Shown: positions 43,568 to 51,423 of the stretch, in pieces
Layout of the letters: each line of letters starts with the position of its first letter
Position numbering within the stretch: the first letter of the stretch is position 1
Assembly: GCF_900101475.1 (NCBI RefSeq)
Contig: NZ_FMZV01000004.1
Span: 186,001 to 250,000, forward strand
DNA length: 64,000 nt
DNA from: Ruegeria marina
GTDB lineage: Bacteria; Pseudomonadota; Alphaproteobacteria; Rhodobacterales; Rhodobacteraceae
Direction of reading: 5' to 3'
Position numbers and translations under genes: made by a program
Notes under the pieces: generated by a model
Told to the model about the DNA's origin: nothing
The model's input: only the letters and a program-made list of their open reading frames with translations
Databases searched by the model: none

Positions 43568-44872
43568 TCACTCTGCCGCCCGGGCCATCGGGTTGTTCGG
43601 GTGCGTGGTCCAGCTGGCGTATTCCTCCTGAACCACGCGACCAGTGCGGGGATCGGTCGTCCCCGGTTGCAGCCGTTCCATGGTGATGCATGCCTCGACC
43701 GGACAGACATCGACACAGAGGTTGCAGGCGACGCATTCGGCATCGTTGACCTCGAAGACTCGCCCCTCTTTCATCCAGATCGCCTGATGGCTGGTATCCT
43801 CGCAGGCCGCGTAGCAGCGGCCGCACTTGATGCAAGCCTCCTGGTCGATCCTGGCCTTGGCCACATAGTTCAGGTTCAGATACTGCCAATCCGTCACGTT
43901 CGGCACGGCGCGCCCGATGAACGCATCGACGCTCGTGTAGCCTTTCTCGTCCATCCACTGGCTGAGACCCGAGGCCATCTCCTGCACCACGCGGAAGCCA
44001 TAGGTCATCGCGGCTGTGCAGACCTGCACGGTGCCGCAGCCCAGCGCCATGAATTCGGCCGCATCACGCCAGGTGGTCACCCCGCCGATACCGCTGATCG
44101 GCAGCCCCCGGGTTTCCGGGTCGCGGGCGATCTCGGCCACCATGTTCATCGCGATCGGCTTCACCGCGGGCCCGCAATAGCCGCCATGGCTGCCCTTGCC
44201 GTCGATCGAGGGTTCGGGGCTGAAATTGTCCAGGTTCACCGACGTGATGGAACTGATTGTATTGATGAGAGAAACCGCATCCGCCCCACCGTTCTTCGCG
44301 GCCCTGGCAGGATGGCGGATATCGGTAATATTGGGCGTGAGCTTCACGATCACCGGCTTGTCGTAATGGGTCTTGCACCACCGCGTGACCATCTCGATAT
44401 ACTCGGGCACCTGGCCAACCGCCGAGCCCATGCCGCGTTCGCTCATCCCATGCGGGCAGCCGAAATTGAGCTCGATGCCATCGGCGCCTGTCTCGGCTAC
44501 CCGCGGGAGGATCGCTTTCCATGCCGCTTCCTCGCACGGCACCATGATCGACACGATCACGGCGCGGTCGGGATAATCCGCCTTGACCCGTGCGATCTCT
44601 TCAAGATTAATTTCCAGCGGCCGGTCAGTGATCAGTTCGATGTTGTTGAGCCCCAACAGACGCCGGTCGGCCCCGTGGATCGCGCCATAACGGGGGCCGT
44701 TCACGTTCACGATCGGCGGGCCTTCGGCTCCCAGCGTCTTCCACACGACACCGCCCCAACCGGCCTCAAAGGCGCGGCGGACATTGTATTCCTTGTCGGT
44801 CGGCGGCGCCGAGGCCAGCCAGAACGGGTTCGGACTTTCTATTCCCAGAAAGTTTGTCTTCAAATCAGCCAT
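43568..44872 (-). CDS. preA: Dihydropyrimidine dehydrogenase, FMN and Fe-S subunit
   Basis: 434 residues. The FMN barrel (dihydroorotate dehydrogenase-like) has ASAPPTDKEYNVRRAFEAG, LNFGCPHGMSERGMGSAVG with the catalytic Cys, and GIGGVTTWRDAAEF. A C-terminal ferredoxin domain carries CIKCGRCYAACEDTSH and CVACNLCVDVCPVEACITM, two [4Fe-4S] clusters. PreA reduces uracil or thymine to the 5,6-dihydro form with electrons from PreT. It follows preT after 42 bases. Confidence 0.95.
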   Translation of the reverse strand: MADLKTNFLGIESPNPFWLASAPPTDKEYNVRRAFEAGWGGVVWKTLGAEGPPIVNVNGPRYGAIHGADRRLLGLNNIELITDRPLEINLEEIARVKADYPDRAVIVSIMVPCEEAAWKAILPRVAETGADGIELNFGCPHGMSERGMGSAVGQVPEYIEMVTRWCKTHYDKPVIVKLTPNITDIRHPARAAKNGGADAVSLINTISSITSVNLDNFSPEPSIDGKGSHGGYCGPAVKPIAMNMVAEIARDPETRGLPISGIGGVTTWRDAAEFMALGCGTVQVCTAAMTYGFRVVQEMASGLSQWMDEKGYTSVDAFIGRAVPNVTDWQYLNLNYVAKARIDQEACIKCGRCYAACEDTSHQAIWMKEGRVFEVNDAECVACNLCVDVCPVEACITMERLQPGTTDPRTGRVVQEEYASWTTHPNNPMARAAE

Positions 44873-44914
44873 TTATGCGGCCTCCCTGATGTGCTTTCGC
44901 ATCCTTGTTCGGTG

Positions 44915-46249
44915 TCACGCGCTCAGTTGGGCGTGAATATCCATGGCGGCGTCACGGCCTTCGGCCACCGCCGTCACGGTCAGATCGTCGCCGCCCGAGG
45001 CACAATCGCCACCGGCCCAGACACCCGGCACCGAGGTTCGCCCCGGCCCCTCGACACGGATCTTGCGACCCTCCAGCGCCAGCCCCTCCGGCGCGCCCGC
45101 CAGCGACTGCCCGATAGCCTTGAACACCTGGTCGGCGGCCAACCGAATGGTTTCGCCGGTCCCTTTCAATGTCCCGCCCGCGCTGGAGGTGTATTCGAGC
45201 TCGATCTCGACCGCCGAGCCATTGCCATGCACCGCCACAGGCTGAACATTGAACATCAGCTTGACGCCCTTCGAGGCGGCCAGATCCTGCTCGAACCGGC
45301 TGGCGCCCATTTCCTCGCGCGACCGGCGATAGGCGACCGTCACGTTTTCGGCACCCAACAGTTTAGATTGCACGGCCGCGTCGATCGCGGTCATGCCACC
45401 GCCGATCACCACCACGTTGCGCCCGACCGGCAGCGCCGACAGGTCGTCGGCCTGTCGCAATGCGGCGATGAATTCCACCGCGTCGATCACCCCGTCCTTG
45501 TCCTCGCCCGCCGCGCGCAGGGCGTTCACCCCGGCCAGACCGATCGACAGGAACACCGCGTCATAGGCATCGCGCAACCCTTCGAGCGTGATCGTCCTGC
45601 CCAGCGCCGAACTGGTCTCGATGACGATCCCCCCGATCTGGAGCAGCCAGTCCACTTCGGCCGCAGCAAAGTTCTGCGTCGCCTTGTAGGCGGCGATGCC
45701 GAATTCGTTCAACCCGCCGGCTTTCTCGCGCGCCTCGTGGATCACAACGTCATGGCCCAGCATGGCCAGACGATGGGCGCAGGACAGGCCCGCCGGACCC
45801 GCCCCTACCACCGCCACGGTCTTGCCCGTGGGGGCCGCGCGGGTAAACGGGTGTACGCCCCCGCGCATAAGCGTGTCGGTGGCATAGCGCTGCAACCGCC
45901 CGATCTCGACCGGCTTGCCCTCGGCCGCCTCGCGCACGCAGGCCTCCTCGCAGAGCGTCTCGGTCGGACAGACCCGGGCGCACATACCCCCCAGAATGTT
46001 CTGTTCGAAGATCGTACGCGCCGCGGCCTCGGGGTGGCCGGTCTGGATCTGCCGGATGAACATCGGAATGTCGATATCGGTGGGACAGGCCGCCTGGCAC
46101 GGAGCATCATAGCAGAAATAGCACCGATCTGCGGCTACCGCCGCCTCGTGCGGCGCATAGGCCGGGTGCAGATCGTCGAAATTCGCGGCAAGTTCGTCGC
46201 TGGAAAGCCGCCCGGCCACGATGCCGGGAGCCATCTGGCCCTGTGCCAT
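44915..46249 (-). CDS. preT: Dihydropyrimidine dehydrogenase, NAD(P)H-oxidising subunit
   Basis: 444 residues from the ATG at 46249, preceded by GGAGAAGAG. GltD-like: an N-terminal Fe-S region (CYFCYDAPCQAACPTDIDIP, then GGMCARVCPTETLCEEACVR), FAD motif VAVVGAGPAGLSCAHRLAML, NAD(P)H motif VVVIGGGMTAIDAAVQSKLL and a C-terminal GDCASGGDDLTVTAVAEGRD. It feeds electrons to PreA. The open frame runs 22 codons further up but those residues overlap promoter DNA. Two RutR-like half-perfect sites lie 59-91 bases upstream. Confidence 0.95.
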   Translation of the reverse strand: MAQGQMAPGIVAGRLSSDELAANFDDLHPAYAPHEAAVAADRCYFCYDAPCQAACPTDIDIPMFIRQIQTGHPEAAARTIFEQNILGGMCARVCPTETLCEEACVREAAEGKPVEIGRLQRYATDTLMRGGVHPFTRAAPTGKTVAVVGAGPAGLSCAHRLAMLGHDVVIHEAREKAGGLNEFGIAAYKATQNFAAAEVDWLLQIGGIVIETSSALGRTITLEGLRDAYDAVFLSIGLAGVNALRAAGEDKDGVIDAVEFIAALRQADDLSALPVGRNVVVIGGGMTAIDAAVQSKLLGAENVTVAYRRSREEMGASRFEQDLAASKGVKLMFNVQPVAVHGNGSAVEIELEYTSSAGGTLKGTGETIRLAADQVFKAIGQSLAGAPEGLALEGRKIRVEGPGRTSVPGVWAGGDCASGGDDLTVTAVAEGRDAAMDIHAQLSA

Positions 46250-46307
46250 CACTCTTCTCCCTGAAGATATGTTCCTTATTGGGATCCAGAGTGACACATC
46301 ACGAAAT

Positions 46308-46340
46308 TTTATCAACTGGTAAAATTTATCATCCGGTCAA
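46308..46340. promoter_or_regulatory. Two tandem degenerate RutR-like operators upstream of preT
   Basis: TTTATCAACTGGTAAA (46308-46323) and TTTATCATCCGGTCAA (46325-46340) each keep the spacing of TTGACCAnnTGGTCAA with several mismatches. They sit 59-91 bases before the preT ATG. Two weak sites 17 bp apart could bind RutR cooperatively. The match is imperfect, so the assignment is tentative. Confidence 0.6.
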
Positions 46341-46388
46341 AATCCCGAACCTCCGGGCGGAATCGCCAGCCCCCTGCTGCATCGCGCC

Positions 46389-46409
46389 AGAATTTTCGAC
46401 GAAAATTCT
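46389..46409. repeat. AT-armed palindrome, copy 6
   Basis: AGAATTTTCG-A-CGAAAATTCT, a perfect 21-base inverted repeat 20 bases past the stop of the ChrR-like cupin gene. Confidence 0.85.
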
Positions 46410-46429
46410 CGGCGCCCTCCGATCCCGCG

Positions 46430-47062
46430 TCAGACCATTTGCGACAGGTGCCCCGACTTCATCCAGACCCGCACCGGCCCATCCGCCACGCGCAGTGACA
46501 AGGGCTGGCCGGGCGGCAGACGCAGCCAATCCCATTTTCCGAACCGTTCCGAGCCCTCGAGGAATGCCCCCTCCAGCACGAAGATTTCCGTTCCCCCCGG
46601 ATTCTCGCGTTCGATTGCCGCGCCTTCCGACCATGTTTCGATCCGCACTTCCTCGTGGGTATCGACAAACAGGGTCTCGTTATCATGACCAAGCGTCGCG
46701 CGCCGCACTTCGGTCCGGTCCGCCGGATCGAACTGGTGCAGCTTCACCAGGATCGTGGCCCCCGGTTCGGTCGCAGGTCTATGCGACGATTTCGGCGGGT
46801 TGCGCACATAGAAACCTTCGGGAAAGTCGCCCGTCTCATCCTGGAACACCCCGTCCAGGACAAGGTATTCCTCGCCCCCGTCATGCGTATGTGCCGCAAA
46901 GGCGCTGCCGGGCGCGAAACGGACGATGGTCGTCGCCCGCGCCACTTCCGCACCGATCCGGTCCAGCATCTTGCGTTCAACCCCTGCCGCAGGCGACGGC
47001 ACCCACTCGCTTTGATCGAAATGCACGGCCGCCCGCCGGCTGAAATCCGCGTTGATGCGCAT
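46430..47062 (-). CDS. ChrR-like double cupin protein
   Basis: 210 residues from the ATG at 47062. The first barrel contains FAAHTHDGGEEYLVLDGVFQ (HxH...E metal site) and GFYVRNPPKSSHRPATEPGA, the ChrR cupin pattern; the second barrel has TEIFVLEGAFLEGSERFGKW and fewer metal ligands. In ChrR proteins this domain follows an anti-sigma zinc domain, which is absent here, so it is not a full anti-sigma factor. Enzyme or sensor function is unknown. It is a single-gene unit. Confidence 0.82.
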   Translation of the reverse strand: MRINADFSRRAAVHFDQSEWVPSPAAGVERKMLDRIGAEVARATTIVRFAPGSAFAAHTHDGGEEYLVLDGVFQDETGDFPEGFYVRNPPKSSHRPATEPGATILVKLHQFDPADRTEVRRATLGHDNETLFVDTHEEVRIETWSEGAAIERENPGGTEIFVLEGAFLEGSERFGKWDWLRLPPGQPLSLRVADGPVRVWMKSGHLSQMV

Positions 47063-47150
47063 GGTGCAAACTCCTTGTTTTCGCCATCCCGTCTCGATCT
47101 GGGCCGAAGCGCCAAACGGCAAGGCACATTCACGAGAAGATGATCCGCCC

Positions 47151-47699
47151 CTAGGGCATCAGAACCTGAGCCCGGGAAAAACCGGCAGCGTCTTCGCCCA
47201 GATCGTCATAGACCAGTTCGACGTCGATCTGCGCAACTGAGCCGGAGGGGAAGCTTCGAAACGGCAGCCCGTCGCTTTCGGTTATGGCGTTTGGCGCCGC
47301 CGTGTCCCCATGGCAAGCGGGCAGCGGCCAGATTTCGGGCTCGGCTCCGTTAATGCCGATCCTGATCTGCGCCAGACCGCAACGCCAGGACCACAGATGC
47401 GTGACATAGAGCAGATCCTGCCCGTCGTAATCGCGCAGCGCCACCCAGTTGCCGCGCGTGGCGTTCAGAATGGGCCGGACCTCGACTGCGGTGGTGAACC
47501 TGCCCGTCGGCTCCTGTGGCTCGGCCACGAGTTGCGGCGCGGGTGTGAGAAAGGCCGGGGCAGCCGGGGCCGCAGGCGTAGGCGTAGGCGCGAGGAAGCT
47601 CGGAGCTGGCGCCTGGGCAATGGATGCGGACGGCGCATCAGAATTCGCACCCCCCGATTGCGCGGCAGCGGCAACTATGAAGAGCAGAAAATCGAGCAT
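47151..47699 (-). CDS. Hypothetical exported or membrane-tethered protein with Pro/Ala-rich linker
   Basis: 182 residues from the ATG at 47699. A short hydrophobic N-terminus (MLDFLLFIVAAAAQSGG) leads to a Pro/Ala-rich linker (about 20-60) and a C-terminal domain of about 115 residues (YDGQDLLYVTHLWSWRCGLA, QIRIGINGAEPEIWPLPACH) with two Cys that could form a disulfide. No family recognised. The N-terminus may be an uncleaved anchor. No operon partner. Confidence 0.75.
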   Translation of the reverse strand: MLDFLLFIVAAAAQSGGANSDAPSASIAQAPAPSFLAPTPTPAAPAAPAFLTPAPQLVAEPQEPTGRFTTAVEVRPILNATRGNWVALRDYDGQDLLYVTHLWSWRCGLAQIRIGINGAEPEIWPLPACHGDTAAPNAITESDGLPFRSFPSGSVAQIDVELVYDDLGEDAAGFSRAQVLMP

Positions 47700-47837
47700 C
47701 TCGAAAACCTTTCGTAATTCATCCGGCAAAATCCGGGTTTTGAAGCCCGCCGGCGCGGCCTATAGTAACGCAAAAGCCCCCGGCCGCACTCGAAAATCCG
47801 TAGCGGGGGACATGGCGGGCAGGCAACGACAAACGAC

Positions 47838-48824
47838 ATGAGCAAGATATTCAACATCGTCATCGTCGGGCAAAACAACCGCCTGCAATACGAGGCTGTC
47901 CTGTTTGCGGCCTCGCTTCGGCATTCCTCGCCGGGGTTCGGCGGGCGGCTATTCGTGGCGGTGCCTCGGTCCGGACCCAGGTGGACGGACGACCCATCGG
48001 CCCTGAACGAAGACGTTATCGCCATGCTCGACGCGTTGGGGGCGGAAATCCTGCCCTTCGAGAACAGGGTCTTTGGTGAAACCTACCCGTACGGCAACAA
48101 GATCGAGGCGCTTCTGGCCCTGCCAGAGGGCGAACCCTTCGTGTTCTTCGACACGGATACGCTGGTGACCGGCGACCTCGCCGCCGTGCCCTTCGATTTC
48201 TCACGGCCCACCGCGTCACTCAGGCGGGAAGGAACCTGGCCGCAACCGACGCTTTACGGTCCGGGTTATGCCGAGATCTGGCGCGCCCTCTACACCCGGT
48301 TCGGGCTGGACTTCGACAGTTCACTGGATTTCAGCCAGCCCGACGAATACTGGAAGCGGTATCTCTATTTCAACGCGGGCTTCTTCTTTTACGAATGCCC
48401 GCAGAAGTTTGGCCACCGGTTCCTGACCTATGCCCGTTCGATCCGCGATACGCCGCTGCCCGAACTGGCCTGCCAGAGCCTCGACCCCTGGCTCGATCAG
48501 GTAGCGCTGCCGCTGGTGATCCACTCTTTTGGCGGGGGCCGCGACACCTTGCCCGACGGGCTGCTCGATGGTTCGGTCACCTGTCACTATCGCTTGTTTC
48601 CGCTGCTCTACGCGCGTGAGGCCGATCACGTGGTCGACGTGCTGGAGGACGTCTGCGCGCCGAACCGGATCAAGAAGGTTCTCAAGAATTACGAGCCACT
48701 GAAGAAGATCGTCTATCAGGGCAAGGGCGAAAAGATCCGGGCCATGTTCGACCGCGCGGACCTGCCCCACAAGGAACAGGCCATCCGCAACCGGATCAAG
48801 TCGAAAGGGCTGTGGCTCAGGTAA
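47838..48824 (+). CDS. Putative GT-A-type glycosyltransferase-like protein
   Basis: 328 residues. IVIVGQNNRLQYEAVLFAAS at the N-terminus and VFFDTDTLVTGDL (Asp-x-Asp metal/nucleotide-sugar motif) support a GT8-like GT-A fold, with a YFNAGFFFYECPQKFGHRFL stretch that matches the acceptor region. The C-terminal 60 residues are basic. The family is assigned by motif only, and no polysaccharide genes adjoin. Its end overlaps a tiny minus-strand frame next to tRNA-His. Confidence 0.65.
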   Translation: MSKIFNIVIVGQNNRLQYEAVLFAASLRHSSPGFGGRLFVAVPRSGPRWTDDPSALNEDVIAMLDALGAEILPFENRVFGETYPYGNKIEALLALPEGEPFVFFDTDTLVTGDLAAVPFDFSRPTASLRREGTWPQPTLYGPGYAEIWRALYTRFGLDFDSSLDFSQPDEYWKRYLYFNAGFFFYECPQKFGHRFLTYARSIRDTPLPELACQSLDPWLDQVALPLVIHSFGGGRDTLPDGLLDGSVTCHYRLFPLLYAREADHVVDVLEDVCAPNRIKKVLKNYEPLKKIVYQGKGEKIRAMFDRADLPHKEQAIRNRIKSKGLWLR

Positions 48825-48933
48825 CGGCCCGTTTCTTGCCTGGCGGGTTTTCCGGGCCGATGCCGAGCGCCAGCAGAATGACGGCACCGGAGATGGAAGC
48901 GATACGTGCCTGGATATTTTCAGTGATTTTCAT
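48817..48933 (-). CDS. Very small frame starting in the tRNA-His CCA end (doubtful)
   Basis: 38 residues, beginning with an ATG whose A is the last base of the encoded tRNA CCA: MKITENIQARIASISGAVIL then LALGIGPENPPGKKRAVT. It would have one hydrophobic helix and a basic end. No ribosome site is possible because the tRNA occupies that place, and tRNA processing would remove the A of the ATG. It is likely fortuitous, but the sequence is protein-like. Confidence 0.25.
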   Translation of the reverse strand: MKITENIQARIASISGAVILLALGIGPENPPGKKRAVT

Positions 48934-49009
48934 GGTACCGCCTCCCTGGCTTGAACAGGGGACCTCTGGATCCACAATCCAGCGCTCTAACCAACTGAGC
49001 TAAGGCGGC
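48933..49009 (-). tRNA. tRNA-His (GTG anticodon), encoded CCA
   Basis: Read on the minus strand from 49009, it folds as a cloverleaf: acceptor GCCGCCT/AGGCGGT (first pair G-U), D arm GCTC/GAGC, anticodon stem CTGGA/TCCAG with loop TTGTGGA (anticodon GTG), T arm CCCTG/CAGGG with TTCAAGC loop, discriminator A73 and an encoded CCA. The base before G1 is T, so G-1 is not encoded. Lack of G-1 with A73 is a known trait of tRNA-His in a clade of alphaproteobacteria. Confidence 0.95.
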
Positions 49010-49055
49010 ACCGTGAACGGCGATGTACCCAACCGGGTCCGGGATTGCAAGAGGG

Positions 49056-49538
49056 TCAGAGGGTAATTTTCCAGGTCTGCTCGATCAGGTCGACACCAAA
49101 GGAGCGCACCGGCTTGCTATCGACCAAATGCCAGCCCGCAGCGGCATAGAGCGCGCAGGCCGCGCGGTGGCTCTCATGGGTCCAGAGCTGCATGTCGCGG
49201 TATCCGGCCCTGCGCGCAAAATCCATGCAAGTCTCCAGCAGCCGCCTGCCCAAACCCTTGCCGCGCGCTTCGGGCGCCAGCAGGAAAAGGCGCAGCTTCG
49301 CAGTTCCATCGTCCAGCCGCACGCAAAAGATGCTGCCGAGTCGCCGCCCCTGATGTTCTGCGATCCAACCCCGTTCGCAGGCCGGATCATGCCCGGCGAC
49401 GAAGGCATCCAGAATTTCTGCAACCAACGGCGCGAAAGTCGTGTCGAACCCTTCAGCCTCGGCATAGAGTGTGCCGTGACGCTCGACCAGCCAGGCGGCG
49501 TCCTCTGCAACAAACGGGCGCAGGGAAATATTGTCCAT
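49056..49538 (-). CDS. GNAT-family N-acetyltransferase
   Basis: 160 residues from the ATG at 49538. The acetyl-CoA loop LFLLAPEARGKGLGRRLLET (R/Q-x-x-G-x-G/A) and the later CALYAAAGWHLVDS are typical GNAT motifs A and B. The N-terminal IRPF-like NISLRPFVAEDAAWLVERHG also fits. The target is unknown; the subgroup contains acetylating transcriptional-regulator-like proteins and small-molecule enzymes. It lies 47 bases upstream of the tRNA gene on the same strand. The upstream open frame is not part of it. Confidence 0.88.
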   Translation of the reverse strand: MDNISLRPFVAEDAAWLVERHGTLYAEAEGFDTTFAPLVAEILDAFVAGHDPACERGWIAEHQGRRLGSIFCVRLDDGTAKLRLFLLAPEARGKGLGRRLLETCMDFARRAGYRDMQLWTHESHRAACALYAAAGWHLVDSKPVRSFGVDLIEQTWKITL

Positions 49539-49616
49539 GTACCAAGTAACCCCGCAACCACCTTGATTCTCAACCCGCTCCGGTCTAGTCCGGCGAGAGT
49601 TTTCCCGGAGGCACAG

Positions 49617-49808
49617 ATGGGTATCAACACCGAACGCGACATCGAGGCGAACCTTCAGATCGGCCCGACCGATGCAGGCATGGTGCGCCTCTTCATCGAG
49701 GCGAACGGAACCGAGATCCCGATGGACTTTGACCCGGAAGAAGCCGAGGAGATCGCGGACGAGATTCGCGCCGCGGCGCAAGCCGCCCGCAGCATGGGCA
49801 AACGCTGA
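49617..49808 (+). CDS. Small conserved acidic protein (DUF6324-like)
   Basis: 63 residues after a GGAGG site. NTERDIEANLQIGPTDAGMV, then EIPMDFDPEEAEEIADEIR: a short beta segment and an acidic helix. I associate the pattern with the Rhodobacterales family DUF6324, without a known function. It stands between a GNAT gene (divergent) and mmcB (convergent, 8 bases away). Confidence 0.75.
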   Translation: MGINTERDIEANLQIGPTDAGMVRLFIEANGTEIPMDFDPEEAEEIADEIRAAAQAARSMGKR

Positions 49809-49816
49809 GGCCGCGG

Positions 49817-50269
49817 TCAGTCGAAGACAAAAATCCCGTGACCTTCCGGGTCGCGCAACGATAGCAGTCGCCGCGCCGCATGGGTGGCGAATTTCTGGAT
49901 CAGTGCCTTGCGCCGGGCCGGAGCAACTTTCTGTTCGGGCGCCATGCGCAGGATTTCGGCGCCATAGGCATCGGCGATGATCAGCCCCGTACCGGCGGGC
50001 AGCAGATCGGTCGGGAACTCGGTATCGACCGCCCAGAAATAACGGTCGCACCAATCCAGATAGTTGTGCCACTTGCCATCCGACTGGAAGTCCGCACGGC
50101 TCGACTTGCATTCGATCACCCAGATTTCACCCTTCGGGCCCAATCCCATGACATCGACACGCAGGCCACGCGCCGGTACGAATTCCTCGACCGAGACAAA
50201 TCCATGCGCGTTCAGGTGACGCGCCACGCCACGCGCCAGTTTCTGTCCGGGTTGAAGATCCAAAACCAT
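49817..50269 (-). CDS. mmcB: SOS-associated DNA repair protein MmcB
   Basis: 150 residues from the ATG at 50269. The DUF1052/MmcB domain has a restriction-like nuclease core: RVDVMGLGPKGEIWVIECKS, where the D and the E-x-K triad form the active site, followed by RADFQSDGKWHNYLDWCDRY and TGLIIADAYGAEIL. In Caulobacter MmcB is a mitomycin C-induced repair factor. A perfect alphaproteobacterial LexA box lies 13 bases before its ATG, so SOS control is expected here. An upstream extension is open but not family-like. Confidence 0.9.
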   Translation of the reverse strand: MVLDLQPGQKLARGVARHLNAHGFVSVEEFVPARGLRVDVMGLGPKGEIWVIECKSSRADFQSDGKWHNYLDWCDRYFWAVDTEFPTDLLPAGTGLIIADAYGAEILRMAPEQKVAPARRKALIQKFATHAARRLLSLRDPEGHGIFVFD

Positions 50270-50281
50270 GTCGCCAAACGT

Positions 50282-50296
50282 GAACAATAAGTGAAC
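50282..50296 (-). promoter_or_regulatory. LexA (SOS) box
   Basis: On the minus strand it reads GTTC-ACTTATT-GTTC, exactly the alphaproteobacterial LexA consensus GTTC-N7-GTTC. It lies 13 bases before the mmcB ATG, where LexA would block transcription until DNA damage. Confidence 0.9.
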
Positions 50297-50586
50297 AAAA
50301 ATCAAGTCCCATGACCGACTTGGCCCCAGATGCAGCGGCGTGAATACCCACGCGTCACCCGGTCCGGAAATCAACCCGGCGCAATTCAAGCGACCTTCGT
50401 CAATGCACCGGTCTCAATCCTGTCCCTGGCGTTCCGCCTCATTTTTCCCGGCCGTATGTTCCACCGTTCAAGAATCGCATCCGTTCGGACAAGTTTTGCC
50501 TTTGGCTATGACGTACCGGGCCACCGGGTTAGGGTGACATACCGTCATGGACCAACAAGTGTCCCCGAAGCAGAAGGTTCCGAATT
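50297..50586. other. Intergenic region between mmcB and the phosphatase relic
   Basis: With the preceding LexA box this is a 317-base gap (50270-50586). Apart from the LexA box and likely mmcB promoter I see no gene. Open frames crossing it are short and without family likeness. Confidence 0.5.
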
Positions 50587-51074
50587 TTGCGAAAAATCAT
50601 CTCCCTTTTGCTGGCTCTGGTCACCACAAGTTTGCCGGCAACCGCACAACAAGCGGTCTTCCTTGTCAGGCACGGAGAAAAAGAGCTTTCGGGAACCGAC
50701 CCGGCACTGATACCCGAGGGTCGGCATCGCGCCGACAATTGGGCCAGGATGCTCCGGAATGCGAAGCTCGAAGCAATTGTCACGTCCGATGCGTCAGAAT
50801 CTGGGAAACCGGGGGCATAGTTGCCGATGCGCTTGGTCTTCGGACCTATACCTCGCCCGGAGATGACATCGCCGGTTTGATCGACGCCCTCACGTTCGAA
50901 CATGACGAGGACACGGTTCTCGTGGTTGCCCATGCCGAAACCATGCCCCGGATACTGGAAGGCCTTGGCCTTCCGCAAGACATCACGATCGGTCTAAGCG
51001 AATTCGCCAACCTGTTTGTTGTCCTGACACCCTTATCAAACGATCCGCAGGTTCTGCACTTTCTGAGGTTTTGA
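50587..51074 (+). pseudogene. Histidine phosphatase (SixA/PGAM-like) gene with one frameshift
   Basis: The first frame (50587-50820) has a signal peptide (ISLLLALVTTSLPATAQQAV), the catalytic FLVRHGEKELSG (RHG) and EGRHRADNWARML, ending VTSDA before going off at about 50800. The remainder (GGIVADALGLRTYTSPGDDI, TVLVVAHAETMPRILEGLGL with the second catalytic His, VVLTPLSNDPQVLHFLRF) lies in another frame up to 51074. A one-base loss or two-base gain near 50795-50805 would explain it. All catalytic parts are otherwise intact, so recent decay, or a sequencing error, is possible. Confidence 0.8.
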
Positions 51075-51423
51075 TCCCTTGAGGAATGGCCGCTTGGCTT
51101 GCCTCTTGAGCCGTCTGGAGCAGGAAAATCCGCCGGTTCCTTCACCGCCTGCCATCTGATCGCAATGCGAAAATGCACCCGGCATCACCAAGCCTTGCTG
51201 GTTGCGCCGATCCCCCTTGCATGCGGCCTGCGTCGGCCCTACTTATGACGGCGGCGGGTTCTGCCCTTCTCGTGACAGGTAGCATTCCGGTGGCCTTAAA
51301 CATTTCCGAGGGGGCTGGCTCTGTTCAGGTCCTGGCCTGATTAACTGGCACCCACCTGTACAAACAGGTCCTCGGGAATCGAACCGCACGGTCGAAACCT
51401 GGTGGTTCCCGCCGCATCCCCGA
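51075..51423. other. Intergenic region, no gene seen
   Basis: 349 bases. Only a small hairpin ACCTG-TACAAA-CAGGT (51354-51369) and no convincing coding frame. It lies between the phosphatase relic and a small membrane protein gene end. Confidence 0.5.

Noticed and set aside
43601-46264. 887-codon plus-strand frame over preA and preT
   Set aside because: Shadow of two well-supported minus-strand genes with intact Fe-S and flavin motifs.
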